DNA of 64,000 nt, from assembly GCA_035537875.1 (NCBI GenBank), contig DATLLJ010000044.1, positions 1-64,000 on the forward strand, read 5' to 3'. Made by a program: the position numbers and the translations under genes. The notes below the pieces were generated by a model. It had not been told where the DNA came from. It saw only the letters and a list, made by a program, of their open reading frames with translations, and did not search any database. How positions within the stretch are numbered: the stretch's first letter is position 1; each line of letters starts with the position of its first letter. This stretch comes from DATLLJ01 sp035537875 (GTDB taxonomy: Bacteria; Acidobacteriota; Vicinamibacteria; Vicinamibacterales; CAVVIG01). Below are positions 17,933-27,010 of the stretch, piece by piece.

Positions 17933-20011
17933 CTACTTCTCTTTCATTATAAGAGCCAGAAACGCCTTCTCATCCAGCGTTTCGACGTCCAGCTCTCGGG
18001 CCCGTGTCAGCTTGCTGCCAGCCTCGGCGCCGAAGATCACGGCGTCGGTCTTCCTGCTCACCGAGCCGGTCACGCGACCGCCGAGCCGCTCGAGCGCCTC
18101 GGTGGCCTCCTCGCGGCTCATCGTTGAGAGCGTGCCCGTCAGCACGTACACTTTCCCGGCAAGCGGCCCCACCTCGGCGGTCGGTTCAGGTGCCTGGCTC
18201 GTCATGTTGACCCCCGCCTTCTCGAGTCGCGCGACGAGCCGTCGGTTGCGAGGTTCGTCGGCGAAGGCCCTCACGGACGCCGCAACGACCGGCCCCACGT
18301 CCGCGACGGTCTGCAGCGCTTCCGCGGGCGCATCCATGACCCGCTGCATCGTCCGGAACTGCCGGGCGAGCGTGGCCGCGGCTTTCTCGCCGACGTGGCG
18401 GATGCCAAGGGCATAGATGAGGCGCGACAGGTCGTTGCGCTTGCTTCGTTCCACCTGCTCGACGATGTTGTGGCCCACTTTCCCGAGCTTGCGCGGCCGC
18501 GCCCGCTCCGATTTCGGGTCTTTGGGCGCCACCACGAGGTTTTCGAGGCGACCCGCTTCGAGGTGATAGAGGTCGGCAAAATCGCTGACGAGTCGCTGCT
18601 CGACCAGCTGATCGATCAGTGACGCGCCGAGGCCGTCGATGTTCATCGCGCTGCGCGACGCGAAGTGCTCGAGCCCGCGCCTGATCTTCGCCGGGCATGA
18701 CTCATTGGGGCACCGCCACACCACCTCCTGCTCGTCTTTCGTGAGCGTGCTGCCGCATTCCTTGCAGGTGGTCGGCATCACCCACGGCCTGGTGCCGGGT
18801 GGACGGAGGCTCAGGACCGGTGCGATCACTTTGGGGATCACGTCGCCGCCCTTTTCAATCACGAGCGTGTCGCCCTCGCGGATGTCCCGACGAGCTATCT
18901 CCTGTTCGTTGTGCAGCGTCGCCATGGAGATGGTCGATCCGGCCAGACGCACCGGCTGCAGAACGGCAAACGGGGTAACCGCGCCGGTCCGTCCGACGTT
19001 GACGTCGATCTTGAGCAGTTTCGTGTGCGCCTGCTGCGCCGGGAACTTGAACGCCGTCGCCCAACGCGGAAACTTGGCCGTCGCCCCGAGGCGTTCCCGC
19101 AGCGCCAGATCGTTCACTTTGATCACCACGCCATCGGTGTCGAAATCAAGGGCCTGCCGTTTGTCAGCCCATTCCTGGCAGAAGGCGATGACGGCCTCGA
19201 TATCGTCGCACTGATGCCAATGGTTTTCGACGGGCAGGCCCCAGGCGCGCATGGCCGTGAGCATCGTCGCGTGATTGCTGTAGCCGGGAGCGTCTGTGCC
19301 GCCTCCTTCGTTTGAAGGGCGGACGACCTGGTAGGTGAACGCCGACAGTTCGCGCTTCGACACCAGGCCGGGGTCGAGGTTTCTCATCGTGCCGGCGGCG
19401 GCATTGCGAGGATTCGCGAACAGCGGTTCACCGGCGTCCTCCCGTTCGCGATTCATACGATCGAACGAGGCGCGCGGCAGATACACCTCGCCCCGAACCT
19501 CCAGGTGCCCGGCAGGTCCATTGCGGAGCGCCAGGGGAATCGCCCGGATCGTTCGAACATTGGCCGTGACCTCCTCCCCCCGCGCACCGTCGCCGCGCGT
19601 TGCCCCGCGAACCAGCCGGCCGTTCTGATACGTGAGCGCGATGCTGAGGCCGTCGATCTTCATCTCGGCCACGTAAGAAACCGGGTTGTTGCCGAGCTCC
19701 GCTCCCTTGCGAACACGCTCGTCGAACGCTCTGAGCTCTTCCTCGTTGTACGCGTTGTCGAGGCTGAGCATCGGAACGAGGTGCTCGACGGTGGGAAACC
19801 CCTCGACGACCCGCCCGCCCACGCGCTGTGTCGGCGAATCTGGGGAGACGAGGTCGGGATGCGCAGTTTCGAGGCGCTCGAGCTCGTGCAGCAGCTGGTC
19901 GAAAGCCTCGTCCGAAATCTCCGGGGCGTGGTTGATGTAGTAACACTCCTCGTGATGCCGAATCGCCTCACGCAGCTCGCGGATGCGCTGCTCGGGAGCT
20001 TTGATGCTCAT
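17933..20011 (-). CDS. ligA: NAD-dependent DNA ligase LigA
   Basis: A 692-residue ligase of normal length. The adenylation domain has the KxDG nucleophile at K118 (EMKIDG) and SLDN and GEVYL motifs. An OB fold, a four-cysteine zinc finger (CKECG, then CPNESC), helix-hairpin-helix repeats (IDGLGASLIDQLV, YALGIRHVGEKAAATLA) and a C-terminal BRCT domain (GPLAGKVYVLTGTLSTMSREEA) follow. It seals nicks in replication and repair. The ATG at 20011 is used because the family begins at this point; the frame is open to 20092 but that would run into the macro-domain gene. It lies in a minus-strand run with polyprenyl synthase, macro-domain protein and HtrA. Confidence 0.97.
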   Translation of the reverse strand: MSIKAPEQRIRELREAIRHHEECYYINHAPEISDEAFDQLLHELERLETAHPDLVSPDSPTQRVGGRVVEGFPTVEHLVPMLSLDNAYNEEELRAFDERVRKGAELGNNPVSYVAEMKIDGLSIALTYQNGRLVRGATRGDGARGEEVTANVRTIRAIPLALRNGPAGHLEVRGEVYLPRASFDRMNREREDAGEPLFANPRNAAAGTMRNLDPGLVSKRELSAFTYQVVRPSNEGGGTDAPGYSNHATMLTAMRAWGLPVENHWHQCDDIEAVIAFCQEWADKRQALDFDTDGVVIKVNDLALRERLGATAKFPRWATAFKFPAQQAHTKLLKIDVNVGRTGAVTPFAVLQPVRLAGSTISMATLHNEQEIARRDIREGDTLVIEKGGDVIPKVIAPVLSLRPPGTRPWVMPTTCKECGSTLTKDEQEVVWRCPNESCPAKIRRGLEHFASRSAMNIDGLGASLIDQLVEQRLVSDFADLYHLEAGRLENLVVAPKDPKSERARPRKLGKVGHNIVEQVERSKRNDLSRLIYALGIRHVGEKAAATLARQFRTMQRVMDAPAEALQTVADVGPVVAASVRAFADEPRNRRLVARLEKAGVNMTSQAPEPTAEVGPLAGKVYVLTGTLSTMSREEATEALERLGGRVTGSVSRKTDAVIFGAEAGSKLTRARELDVETLDEKAFLALIMKEK

Positions 20012-20030
20012 GGGTCCCCGAAACCACTCG

Positions 20031-20573
20031 TCAGAGGCGCCGGACTGTCTCGCGGGCGGCCGCCTCGAACGCTTCCAGCGCGGTTCGACCAAAGAGCACG
20101 AAGCGAACGAGACGCAGAGACGTGGCGGTCGCCGCGTGATCCTGCACCGAACGCATCATGGCCCGGGCGCAGTCGGCAATCGGAAAGCCACCCACGCCCG
20201 TGCCGAACGCCGGCAGAGCGATGGAAGTCAGGCCATGCGCGTCGGCGAGGCGGAGCGCGTTTCGTGAAGCGACTTCGATCAGGACGGCGGACGTTCGCAG
20301 ATCCTGTCCCATCACCGCGGCGTGGATCACATGCTTTGCGGCCAGCCGCCCGCCGGAAGTGATGACGCACTCCCCCGGTTCGACCGGGCCTTGCGCCATC
20401 GCCTCGTCCTCGATCTTCTGCCCGCCGCGGGCCTTGATGGCGCCTGCGACGCCCGATCCCATCCAGAAGGCGTTGTTGGCGGCGTTGACGACGGCGTCGG
20501 TTGCCTGAGCGGAGATGTCTTCGTCGACGAATTCAATTGTCAGGGGCGGAATGCTCAGCTCGGACACGATCAC
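20031..20573 (-). CDS. Macro-domain (ADP-ribose-binding) protein
   Basis: A 180-residue single macro domain. Signature elements are DAVVNAANNAFWMGSGVAGAI, with the ribose-binding Asn residues and glycine loop, then GGRLAAKHVIHAAVMG and IALPAFGTGVGGFP, which lines the phosphate site. Family members bind or hydrolyse ADP-ribose, O-acetyl-ADP-ribose or ADP-ribosylated substrates. The GTG at 20573 starts the family core and lies 8 bases after the upstream stop; a second GTG at 20567 is equally possible. It sits between the polyprenyl synthase and ligA, 19 bases ahead of the ligase start. Because LigA consumes NAD+ and the TIR gene in this window may do the same, the location is of interest, but no link is demonstrated. 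Confidence 0.88.
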   Translation of the reverse strand: MIVSELSIPPLTIEFVDEDISAQATDAVVNAANNAFWMGSGVAGAIKARGGQKIEDEAMAQGPVEPGECVITSGGRLAAKHVIHAAVMGQDLRTSAVLIEVASRNALRLADAHGLTSIALPAFGTGVGGFPIADCARAMMRSVQDHAATATSLRLVRFVLFGRTALEAFEAAARETVRRL

Positions 20574-20580
20574 CCGCTGG

Positions 20581-21582
20581 CTAGCGGTCGCGGGAGAGCA
20601 CGTAATCCGGAAGTGCCAGGAGCGCATCGCGCGCCGAGCTCGGCGGAAAGACGTACAGCGGCTTCTTGGCGCGCTCGGCGTACTCGACGGCCCGGCGGTA
20701 GGCGTAGTCGATCGAGGCGTGCTGCTTGAGGCTGCGCAGCAGATCGTGCCACTGCTCGTCGGTGACGACGTGGGACGCGATGATGTCCCGGACGATGCGC
20801 GCGCCGATGCCGTCGCTCGACTGGCGCTGGAGATGGATGAGCGGCAGGGTGACCTTGCCTTCCCGCAGATCGCTGCCGATCGGTTTGCCGACGGCGCCCG
20901 TGTCGCCCGTGAAATCGAGGAGATCGTCCACGAGCTGGAACGCGATCCCGAGATTGAAGCCGTACTCGCGCAGCGCCTGTTCTCTCTCGCTGGAGATGTT
21001 TCCCAGCATGCCGCCGATCTGGGCGCACCCCCCGAAAAGGTACGCGGTTTTGCGGCGGATGATATCGAAGTGCTCGTCCTCGCTGATGTCGGCGTCGCCG
21101 TTCTTCGTCAGCTGATACAGCTCGCCCTCGATCATGTGCAGCGTCACGTCGCACAGCACGCGAACCAGATCCAGGGTGTCGTGGGTCAACGCCATCGCCA
21201 TCGACTTGATGTACAGGTAATCACCGAGCAGCACGGTGATGTCGTTGCCCCACCGAGAGTGCACGGCGAGGCGCCCGCGCCTCAGATCCGAATCGTCGAT
21301 GATGTCGTCGTGAACGAGCGTCGCGGTGTGAATGAACTCGACGACGGCCGCGTAGAGCACGGCGCGGTCGCCGGTGTAGCCGGCCAGCCGCGTCGCCATC
21401 AGCAGGACGGCCGGCCGCACGCGCTTGCCGCCGCTGGCGCGAATGTACTGACCGATCTTGGGAATCAGATCGACGTGCGACTGGAGATGTCGCGCGAATT
21501 CGCGGTCGACCTGATCGAGCTCATCACGAATAGGCTCGAAAATCTGGGCCAGATCGGGTGTTGATTTTTCGACGTTTTCCAC
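20581..21582 (-). CDS. All-trans polyprenyl diphosphate synthase
   Basis: A 333-residue class I prenyltransferase starting at GTG. The first aspartate-rich motif is DDIID (92-96), the second DDLLD (219-223), with GGKR (51-54) for the diphosphate of isopentenyl diphosphate. This is the IspB/HepT-like long-chain group that provides the side chain of ubiquinone or menaquinone. The chain length cannot be told from sequence with certainty. It is separated from the upstream tatD gene by about 100 bases and is followed 8 bases later by the macro-domain gene. Confidence 0.93.
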   Translation of the reverse strand: MENVEKSTPDLAQIFEPIRDELDQVDREFARHLQSHVDLIPKIGQYIRASGGKRVRPAVLLMATRLAGYTGDRAVLYAAVVEFIHTATLVHDDIIDDSDLRRGRLAVHSRWGNDITVLLGDYLYIKSMAMALTHDTLDLVRVLCDVTLHMIEGELYQLTKNGDADISEDEHFDIIRRKTAYLFGGCAQIGGMLGNISSEREQALREYGFNLGIAFQLVDDLLDFTGDTGAVGKPIGSDLREGKVTLPLIHLQRQSSDGIGARIVRDIIASHVVTDEQWHDLLRSLKQHASIDYAYRRAVEYAERAKKPLYVFPPSSARDALLALPDYVLSRDR

Positions 21583-21683
21583 GGCTGTTCCGGTAGGACT
21601 TTATCATGGGGACTACGGGTCACAAAGTCGCGCACCAGGCGCGGCCGTTGTGCCGGCGTCATTCGCGAGGGGCATCGCCGCCG

Positions 21684-22463
21684 TCAGGGACGGAACAGTG
21701 CACGAAAATTCTCGGCGGTCCGTTCACCCAGGTCACGCGCGTCGAGCCCGTGCAGCTCGGCCAGCGCCGAGACGACTGCGGCCACATGCGCCGGCTCATT
21801 GCGTTTGCCGCGGAAGGGTACAGGCGCCAGAAACGGGCTGTCGGTTTCCGTGAGCAGCCGGTCGATAGGTATCATCCGCGCGGTGTCGCGGAGCTCTGAC
21901 GCCTTTGGAAAGGTCAGGATGCCGGCCAGCGAGATGTAGAAGCCGAGGTCGAGCCCGGCGCGCGCCAGCGCCGGCGTCCCGGTGAAGCAGTGCAGGACAC
22001 CGCCGAGCTCCCCACGACCTTCCTCGCGCAGGATAGAGAGCGTGTCGGCGTCAGCCTCGCGCGTGTGAATGACGACCGGCCGCGACTGTTCTCGGGCGAG
22101 CCTGACCTGGGTACGGAAGACCGCCTGTTGGACGGCGCGCGGCGAAAAGTCGTAGTGGTAGTCGAGGCCGATTTCGCCTACCGCTCGTGCGGACGCCGTC
22201 AGGTCGAGCTGAGCCTGAACAACTGCGGCCGCCCGGTCGGGCCCGTCCGCGAATTCATGTGCCTGATGCGGGTGCACGCCGATCGCGAACCGCGTTTCAG
22301 GCCAGAGCCGCTCGAGCCGGGCCGCCTGCGCCCCCTCGTTCCCGTTCCCCGCTTCGAGAATCACCAGGGTGCGTTCGACGCCGGCGTCCCGTGCCCGATG
22401 GACCACGGCCTCGAGGTCTCCCGCGAACGCCTCGTCCGCGAGGTGGCAATGCGAATCGATCAC
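21684..22463 (-). CDS. tatD: TatD-family metal-dependent hydrolase / deoxyribonuclease
   Basis: A 259-residue TIM-barrel hydrolase. Metal ligands are visible as DSHCHLAD (H5, H7), GEIGLDYHYD (Glu), VVIHTREA (His), GVLHCFTG (His) and TETDSPFLAP (Asp). TatD proteins act as 3'-5' exonucleases and DNases in repair and RNA quality control. The GTG start at 22463 overlaps the metG stop as GTGA, so translation is coupled. The frame is open far upstream but that part is the shadow of metG. metG-tatD pairing is common in bacteria, which supports the call. Confidence 0.94.
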   Translation of the reverse strand: MIDSHCHLADEAFAGDLEAVVHRARDAGVERTLVILEAGNGNEGAQAARLERLWPETRFAIGVHPHQAHEFADGPDRAAAVVQAQLDLTASARAVGEIGLDYHYDFSPRAVQQAVFRTQVRLAREQSRPVVIHTREADADTLSILREEGRGELGGVLHCFTGTPALARAGLDLGFYISLAGILTFPKASELRDTARMIPIDRLLTETDSPFLAPVPFRGKRNEPAHVAAVVSALAELHGLDARDLGERTAENFRALFRP

Positions 22464-24403
22464 CGGACCCGCGTTCCCGGCGGAGGCGGCTCCTCGAACG
22501 ACAGCAGCATCGGTTTCCCGCCCTCGGGGCTCGCGGCGAGCACCATCCCGTTCGACTCGACGCCCATCAACGTCGCGGGCTGGAGGTTGAACACGATGAC
22601 CACGGAGCGGCCAACGAGCGTGTCGGGCTCGTAGGCGTCTGCGAGGCCGGCGACGAGCGTCCGCTGCTCGGAGCCGACGTCCACGCTCAGCTTCAGCAGC
22701 TTCTTGGACTTGGGCACGCGCTCGGCAGCGAGCACCCGGGCCACGCGGAGCTCGACCTTCATGAAGTCGTCGATGGAGATCCTTGCGGATGCCGCAGCGG
22801 CAGGTGCCGCGGGTCCTGGTCCCGTGCCGGGTGCAGTGTCTGGTGGCGTAGCGCCAGGTGCGGCGCCAGGTGTGTGGGTGTCTGTCACGGTCGTGGGCTC
22901 CTTGCGCGGCCACAGCGGACCTGCGAGGGCGAGCGTGCGCTCGCCCTCGGCCCGCCAATGGCCGTCGCGGTCGAAGTGCAGTGTGTCGCTCGGCGCGCCG
23001 ACGCGTCGCAGGATTTCTCCGGTCGAGGCCGGCATGAACGGCGAAAGCAGGACGGCCGCCAGGCGGATGGCCTCCGCCGAGTCGAACAGCACCTGCGACA
23101 AACGTCCGGCGCTCGACGGATCTTTTGCCAGCGCCCACGGCGACGTCGCCGCGATGAATTCGTTGGTGGCGTCGACGAGGCGGTAGGCCGCCGCCGCCCC
23201 TTCGTGAAGCTCGAGGGCGTCCATCGATCGCCGGTAGTCGTTGACCACCTGCTCGGCGAGCCGCACAAGCTGATCCGAGGGTCCGGTCGCGGGCGCGACC
23301 CTCCCTTCCCGATACCGGTGCGCCATCGTCGTGACGCGGCTCACCAGGTTGCCGAGATTGTTCGCCAGGTCGGTGTTGTAGCGCTCGTCGTACCGCTCCC
23401 ATGAGAAGTCGCCGTCCGCGCCGAAGGCAATCTCCTTCGTCAGGAACAGGCGGAGCGGATCGGGTCCGAACCGGTCGGCTGCTTCCACCGGATCGATGGC
23501 CGTGCCGAGCGACTTGCTCATGCGCTGGCCGTTCACGGTCATGAACCCGTGGCCGAAGACCTGGCGCGGCAGTGGAAGCCTGGCGCTCATCAGCATCGCC
23601 GGCCAGATCACCGTGTGAAAGCGGGTAATGTCCTTCCCGATGATGTGGAGGTCGGCAGGCCACCACTTTGCGAACAGCGCAGGGTCCCTGCCCAACCCGA
23701 CGGCCGACGCGTAGTTGATCAGCGCGTCAAACCAGACATACACGACGCTTCCGGCGTCGAACGGCAGCGGGATGCCCCAGGCCTGCCCCGCGCGGCTGAC
23801 CGAGATGTCGTCGAGGCCGCTCTCGAGCAGTCGCAGGATCTCGTTGCGCCGCTCGTCGGGCTGCAGAAACTCAGGGTGTCTGGAAAAGTGATCGAGGATC
23901 GGCTGCTGATACTTGGAAAGGCGGAAGAAGAAGTTCTTCTCTCGGATCCACTGAGGTTGTGTGAGATGAAGCGGACACTTACCATCCACAAGGTCCTTTT
24001 CCTGCTTGAACGCTTCGCAGCCGACACAGTACCACCCCTCGTAGACGCCTTCGTAAATATCGCCGGCGTCATGGATCTTCTTGGTCAGCATCGTCACCCC
24101 GGATTCGTGACGCGGCTCGGTGGTTCGAATGAAATCGTCGAACGACACGTCGAGTCGCTTCCAGGTCCGGCGGAACTCGTGCTCCATCCGATCGCAGTAC
24201 GCCAGCGGATCGAGTCCCTCCTCGGATGCCTTCTTGAACACGTTCTGCGAATGCTCGTCGGCGCCCATCAGGAAGCGAGTTTCGACGCCGCAGAGCCGCT
24301 TGTACCGCGCGATCACGTCGGCGGCGATCTTCTCGTAGGCAGTGCCAAGGTGCGGCCGGCTGTTGACGAAGTCGATGGCAGTGGTGAGGAAAAAACGGCT
24401 CAC
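22460..24403 (-). CDS. metG: Methionyl-tRNA synthetase with C-terminal tRNA-binding domain
   Basis: A 647-residue class I aminoacyl-tRNA synthetase starting at GTG. HLGT (18-21) is the HIGH motif and RMSKSLGT the KMSKS motif. A zinc knuckle CVGC ... CPLH follows the WYCVG phrase. The anticodon-binding helical domain is followed by a Pro/Ala/Gly/Thr-rich linker and a C-terminal EMAPII/Trbp111-like OB domain (IDDFMKVELRVARVLAAERV, in part; VVIVFNLQPATLMGVESNGM), which aids dimerisation and tRNA binding. The start GTG overlaps the larC stop and the stop overlaps the tatD start, so the three genes are coupled. It is essential for translation. Confidence 0.97.
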   Translation of the reverse strand: MSRFFLTTAIDFVNSRPHLGTAYEKIAADVIARYKRLCGVETRFLMGADEHSQNVFKKASEEGLDPLAYCDRMEHEFRRTWKRLDVSFDDFIRTTEPRHESGVTMLTKKIHDAGDIYEGVYEGWYCVGCEAFKQEKDLVDGKCPLHLTQPQWIREKNFFFRLSKYQQPILDHFSRHPEFLQPDERRNEILRLLESGLDDISVSRAGQAWGIPLPFDAGSVVYVWFDALINYASAVGLGRDPALFAKWWPADLHIIGKDITRFHTVIWPAMLMSARLPLPRQVFGHGFMTVNGQRMSKSLGTAIDPVEAADRFGPDPLRLFLTKEIAFGADGDFSWERYDERYNTDLANNLGNLVSRVTTMAHRYREGRVAPATGPSDQLVRLAEQVVNDYRRSMDALELHEGAAAAYRLVDATNEFIAATSPWALAKDPSSAGRLSQVLFDSAEAIRLAAVLLSPFMPASTGEILRRVGAPSDTLHFDRDGHWRAEGERTLALAGPLWPRKEPTTVTDTHTPGAAPGATPPDTAPGTGPGPAAPAAAASARISIDDFMKVELRVARVLAAERVPKSKKLLKLSVDVGSEQRTLVAGLADAYEPDTLVGRSVVIVFNLQPATLMGVESNGMVLAASPEGGKPMLLSFEEPPPPGTRVR

Positions 24404-25650
24404 GAGCGGCGACTCTGACTGGCGCTGAACGCCGAGACGGCCATGGCCTGCACTTCTTTGACCGGGAGGTTGTTGGCTGCCGCCAGCCGGGCACAGTCCT
24501 CGAATTCCGGAACGGCGTTCATCACCCGGCCTTCACGCCGCGCGATCTTGAAGCGCACGGCGCCGAGCGGGGTATCGACCGGCACGATTTCGCGTTGGAG
24601 GCAGTCGCGATCGACCTCCGAGTGCCGCAGGCCGATGGTGGTCGTCTCCTGGAAGATCACGTCCGATATCTGCGGGAGCCGCTCGGGAGCGACGATCACG
24701 GTCAACAGCGTTCCGGGCCGGTTCTTCTTCATCTGTACCGGCACGTAGAACACCTCCAGCGCACCCGCCGCGTACAGCCGATCCATAACTACGCCGAAGA
24801 TCTGGGGGTTCATGTCGTCGATTTCGCATTCGACGACCGTGACGCGTTCGGTCTGCCGGCCGGCTATGCCGCTGCCGATCAGCACCCGCAGCACATTGGG
24901 CGTCGCTGGATCGTCCCGGTCGCCGGCGCCGTAGCCCACCTTCTCGATGCTCATCGCTGGTATCGAGCCAAAGGACTCGGCGTACGACGACACGATAAGC
25001 GCGCCGGTGGGCGTGACCAGCTCTTTCTGAACCGTTCCACCGTAGACCGGTGCGCCCCCCAGCAGCTTGACCGTCGCCGGCGCTGGCACTGGAAACAGGC
25101 CGTGCGCCGACTGGACCACGCCGCCGCCGACGTTGAGCGGCGAGCAGACGATTCGGTCGGCACCCAGCCATTCCAGAGCGTAGACGATGCCGACGATGTC
25201 GATGATCGAGTCGAGGGCGCCGACCTCGTGGAGATGGACCTTTTCAACCGGCATATCGTGAACGCCCGCTTCGACCTCCGCCAGGCGCTGAAACATCGCC
25301 TTGGCCCGGTCCCGACCAGGGGCCGACAGCGCCGACTGGTCGATCAGTTTGAAAATAGCCGACAGGTGCCGGTGAGGGTGGTGTTCATGGTCATGCCTGG
25401 GCGTTACGCTGGCCGCGGCGGAGCCCGGCTGGGAGGCCGCGAGCGAAGACGCGTGCTCGTGCACCGTAAACTTCGTCGCCGACACGCCCGCACGCAGGAC
25501 CCGCGAGGCGCTGACCTCATAACCCCGCACGGCGAGGCTCCCGAGCGCGCCCTTCAAATCCTCGATCGGCAGCCCCGCGTCGAGCACGGCGCCGAGCGCC
25601 ATATCGCCGGAGATGCCTGAGAAACAGTCAAAATACAGAATACGACTCAA
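24400..25650 (-). CDS. larC: LarC, nickel insertion protein for the pincer cofactor (DUF111)
   Basis: A 416-residue full-length LarC. It starts with the DCFSGISGDMALGA signature and contains EKVHLHEVGALDSIIDIVG, SPLNVGGGVVQSAHG, and the C-terminal LarC2 part ECEIDDMNPQIFGVVMDRL. A His-rich stretch (PRHDHEHHPHRH) around residues 84-96 should bind nickel. LarC inserts nickel into the pyridinium-dithiocarboxylate nucleotide made by LarB and LarE; neither is in the window. In Lactiplantibacillus the two halves need a frameshift, whereas here they are one continuous frame. The start codon is TTG at 25650. The gene is coupled to metG. Confidence 0.94.
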   Translation of the reverse strand: MSRILYFDCFSGISGDMALGAVLDAGLPIEDLKGALGSLAVRGYEVSASRVLRAGVSATKFTVHEHASSLAASQPGSAAASVTPRHDHEHHPHRHLSAIFKLIDQSALSAPGRDRAKAMFQRLAEVEAGVHDMPVEKVHLHEVGALDSIIDIVGIVYALEWLGADRIVCSPLNVGGGVVQSAHGLFPVPAPATVKLLGGAPVYGGTVQKELVTPTGALIVSSYAESFGSIPAMSIEKVGYGAGDRDDPATPNVLRVLIGSGIAGRQTERVTVVECEIDDMNPQIFGVVMDRLYAAGALEVFYVPVQMKKNRPGTLLTVIVAPERLPQISDVIFQETTTIGLRHSEVDRDCLQREIVPVDTPLGAVRFKIARREGRVMNAVPEFEDCARLAAANNLPVKEVQAMAVSAFSASQSRRS

Positions 25651-25654
25651 TATC

Positions 25655-25683
25655 CCAATCCAATGACCCGATGACCAGATGAC
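25655..25683. repeat. Short word-repeat array upstream of larC
   Basis: The words ATGACCC, GATGACC and AGATGAC follow each other. The 20-base string TGACCCGATGACCAGATGAC recurs almost intact, inverted, between dapF and the methyltransferase (34711-34750). A part (CCAGATGACCCAA) also lies just right of the MITE-like element (25940-25952), so the element sits inside the array. Confidence 0.6.
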
Positions 25684-25684
25684 T

Positions 25685-25927
25685 AGTACGACTTTGTCAC
25701 ATTCCTCTCATGTAGACCGGACAGAAACGGCCTGCGACGGCGAACGTGGGAGCGGCGCGACGCACGCGACAGACGGGAAACCGCACAGCAAGGCCGAGTC
25801 CAGGCCAGGTCGCGGACCTGGCCGGCGCTGTGCCCATGTCCTGGAGGTGCGGTTTCCCGCGCCGTCGACCCCGTTCGCCGGAGCAGGCTGTTCCTGTCCG
25901 AAATTCTGGATGTGACAAAGTCGTACT
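25685..25927. mobile_element. Palindromic MITE-like element with 18-bp perfect terminal inverted repeats
   Basis: AGTACGACTTTGTCACAT (25685-25702) is the exact inverse of 25910-25927. Inside, 25719-25746 (CGGACAG to GGCGAACG) matches the inverse of the right arm with few mismatches, GGGAAACCGCA is shared by both arms, and the centre is a perfect stem GGCCAGGTC-gcg-GACCTGGCC (25803-25823). The whole 243 bases can fold into one long hairpin. TA lies at both ends (25687-25688 and 25924-25925), with CTAG just outside on each side, which suits a TA-targeting (IS630/mariner-like) non-autonomous element. No transposase is encoded. Confidence 0.8.
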
Positions 25928-26062
25928 CTAGTGGCCCGTCCAGATGACCCAATTCCCCTTCGCCACAACCCTGTAAGTATTGTCCAATCGAGTCGCGAAG
26001 TGTAAGTCGGCGGCGGGCGAGGAAGTTGTCCGGGTGGGTGTCGCTGCGAGGGATCGCGGGCT

Positions 26063-26731
26063 TCAGATCCGTCCAGTCTCTTTGAAGCTGCAGTACCGGA
26101 CATCGCCAAGAACGATGTGATCCACGACCTCGATTCCCATCAGCACTCCCGCAGCCACCAACCGGCGCGTCAGCTCCACGTCGTCCGCGCTCGGCGTGGG
26201 ATCGCCCGAGGGGTGGTTGTGGAAGACGAGAAGCGCGGCGGCGCCTCCGAGCGCGGCTTCGCGGAAGACGTCTCGCGGCTCGACCGCCGTGCTGTTCAGC
26301 GTGCCGACCGTAATCACCGTCGTCCTCAGGACCCGGTGCCTCGTGTCGAGCAGGACCACGCCAAACTGCTCGACGCTGCGTCCGCTGAATGCCGGCATCA
26401 GGAACGCTGCCGCCTGCTGCGGCGTCTGCAGCTGAATCCGGGCGCGAGGGCGGTGCGCCAACGTCCGGCGTCCCAGCTCGAGGGCGGCGACCAGCTGGGC
26501 GGCGCGAGCGGGGCCGATGCCCGTCACGCGCACGAGCTCGTCGCAGCCGGACTGGACGAGGCCATGAAGGCCGCCGCGCGCCGCCAGCAGCGCGTTGGCC
26601 AGAGCCAGCGCGTCACGGCCGGGACATCCGCTTCCAACCACCACCGCTATCAGCTCGTTGTCGCCCAGCGCCCGCGCGCCGTGAGCCAGCAGTTTCTCCC
26701 GCGGACGGTCGTCGGGGGACAGCTCTTTCAT
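26063..26731 (-). CDS. radC: RadC/YeeS-family JAB (MPN) domain protein
   Basis: A 222-residue protein with an N-terminal helix-hairpin-helix part (PREKLLAHGARALGDNELIAV, in part; RVTGIGPARAAQLVAALELG) and a C-terminal JAB/MPN domain. The metal-binding JAMM motif is complete as HNHPSGDPTPSADD, after VGTLNSTAVEPRDVFREA. The family is DUF2466/UPF0758; its role in DNA repair is disputed and some members belong to mobile elements. ATG 26731 is chosen because the family starts with ELSPDDRPREKL; the frame is open to 26902 without family similarity. It stands alone between the MITE-like element and the peptide-importer operon. Confidence 0.92.
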   Translation of the reverse strand: MKELSPDDRPREKLLAHGARALGDNELIAVVVGSGCPGRDALALANALLAARGGLHGLVQSGCDELVRVTGIGPARAAQLVAALELGRRTLAHRPRARIQLQTPQQAAAFLMPAFSGRSVEQFGVVLLDTRHRVLRTTVITVGTLNSTAVEPRDVFREAALGGAAALLVFHNHPSGDPTPSADDVELTRRLVAAGVLMGIEVVDHIVLGDVRYCSFKETGRI

Positions 26732-27010
26732 TGCGACATTGCCTTGGTGCAAGAAGTGCGCGCATGACGTCCGAGCCCGGAGGCGCACGACGGCCTGGCG
26801 GACTGGACCAAGCGTTTGAAAAACTACGAACGTGGGCGCCAACGATGGTACGAGGAAACTGCGCATGCCGACGCCCTGATCCTGCGCTGACCGGATCAAC
26901 ACACCCAGGCGACGGCGTGCCCCGGGTTCGGCGGCTGTCTAAACCGGCGGGAATCCCTATAGAATGACGGTGTCTCGCGTCACTTTTGCTTTTTCGGAAG
27001 GGGGAGCGTA

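Noticed and set aside
21684..23666. A single 660-codon gene joining TatD to an N-terminal extension
   Set aside because: The extension lies opposite frame codons of metG; the GTG at 22463 gives the exact TatD length and a GTGA overlap.
25679..25952. Short ORFs on both strands at 25679-25952
   Set aside because: They arise from the palindromic element; their translations mirror each other and have no coding character.
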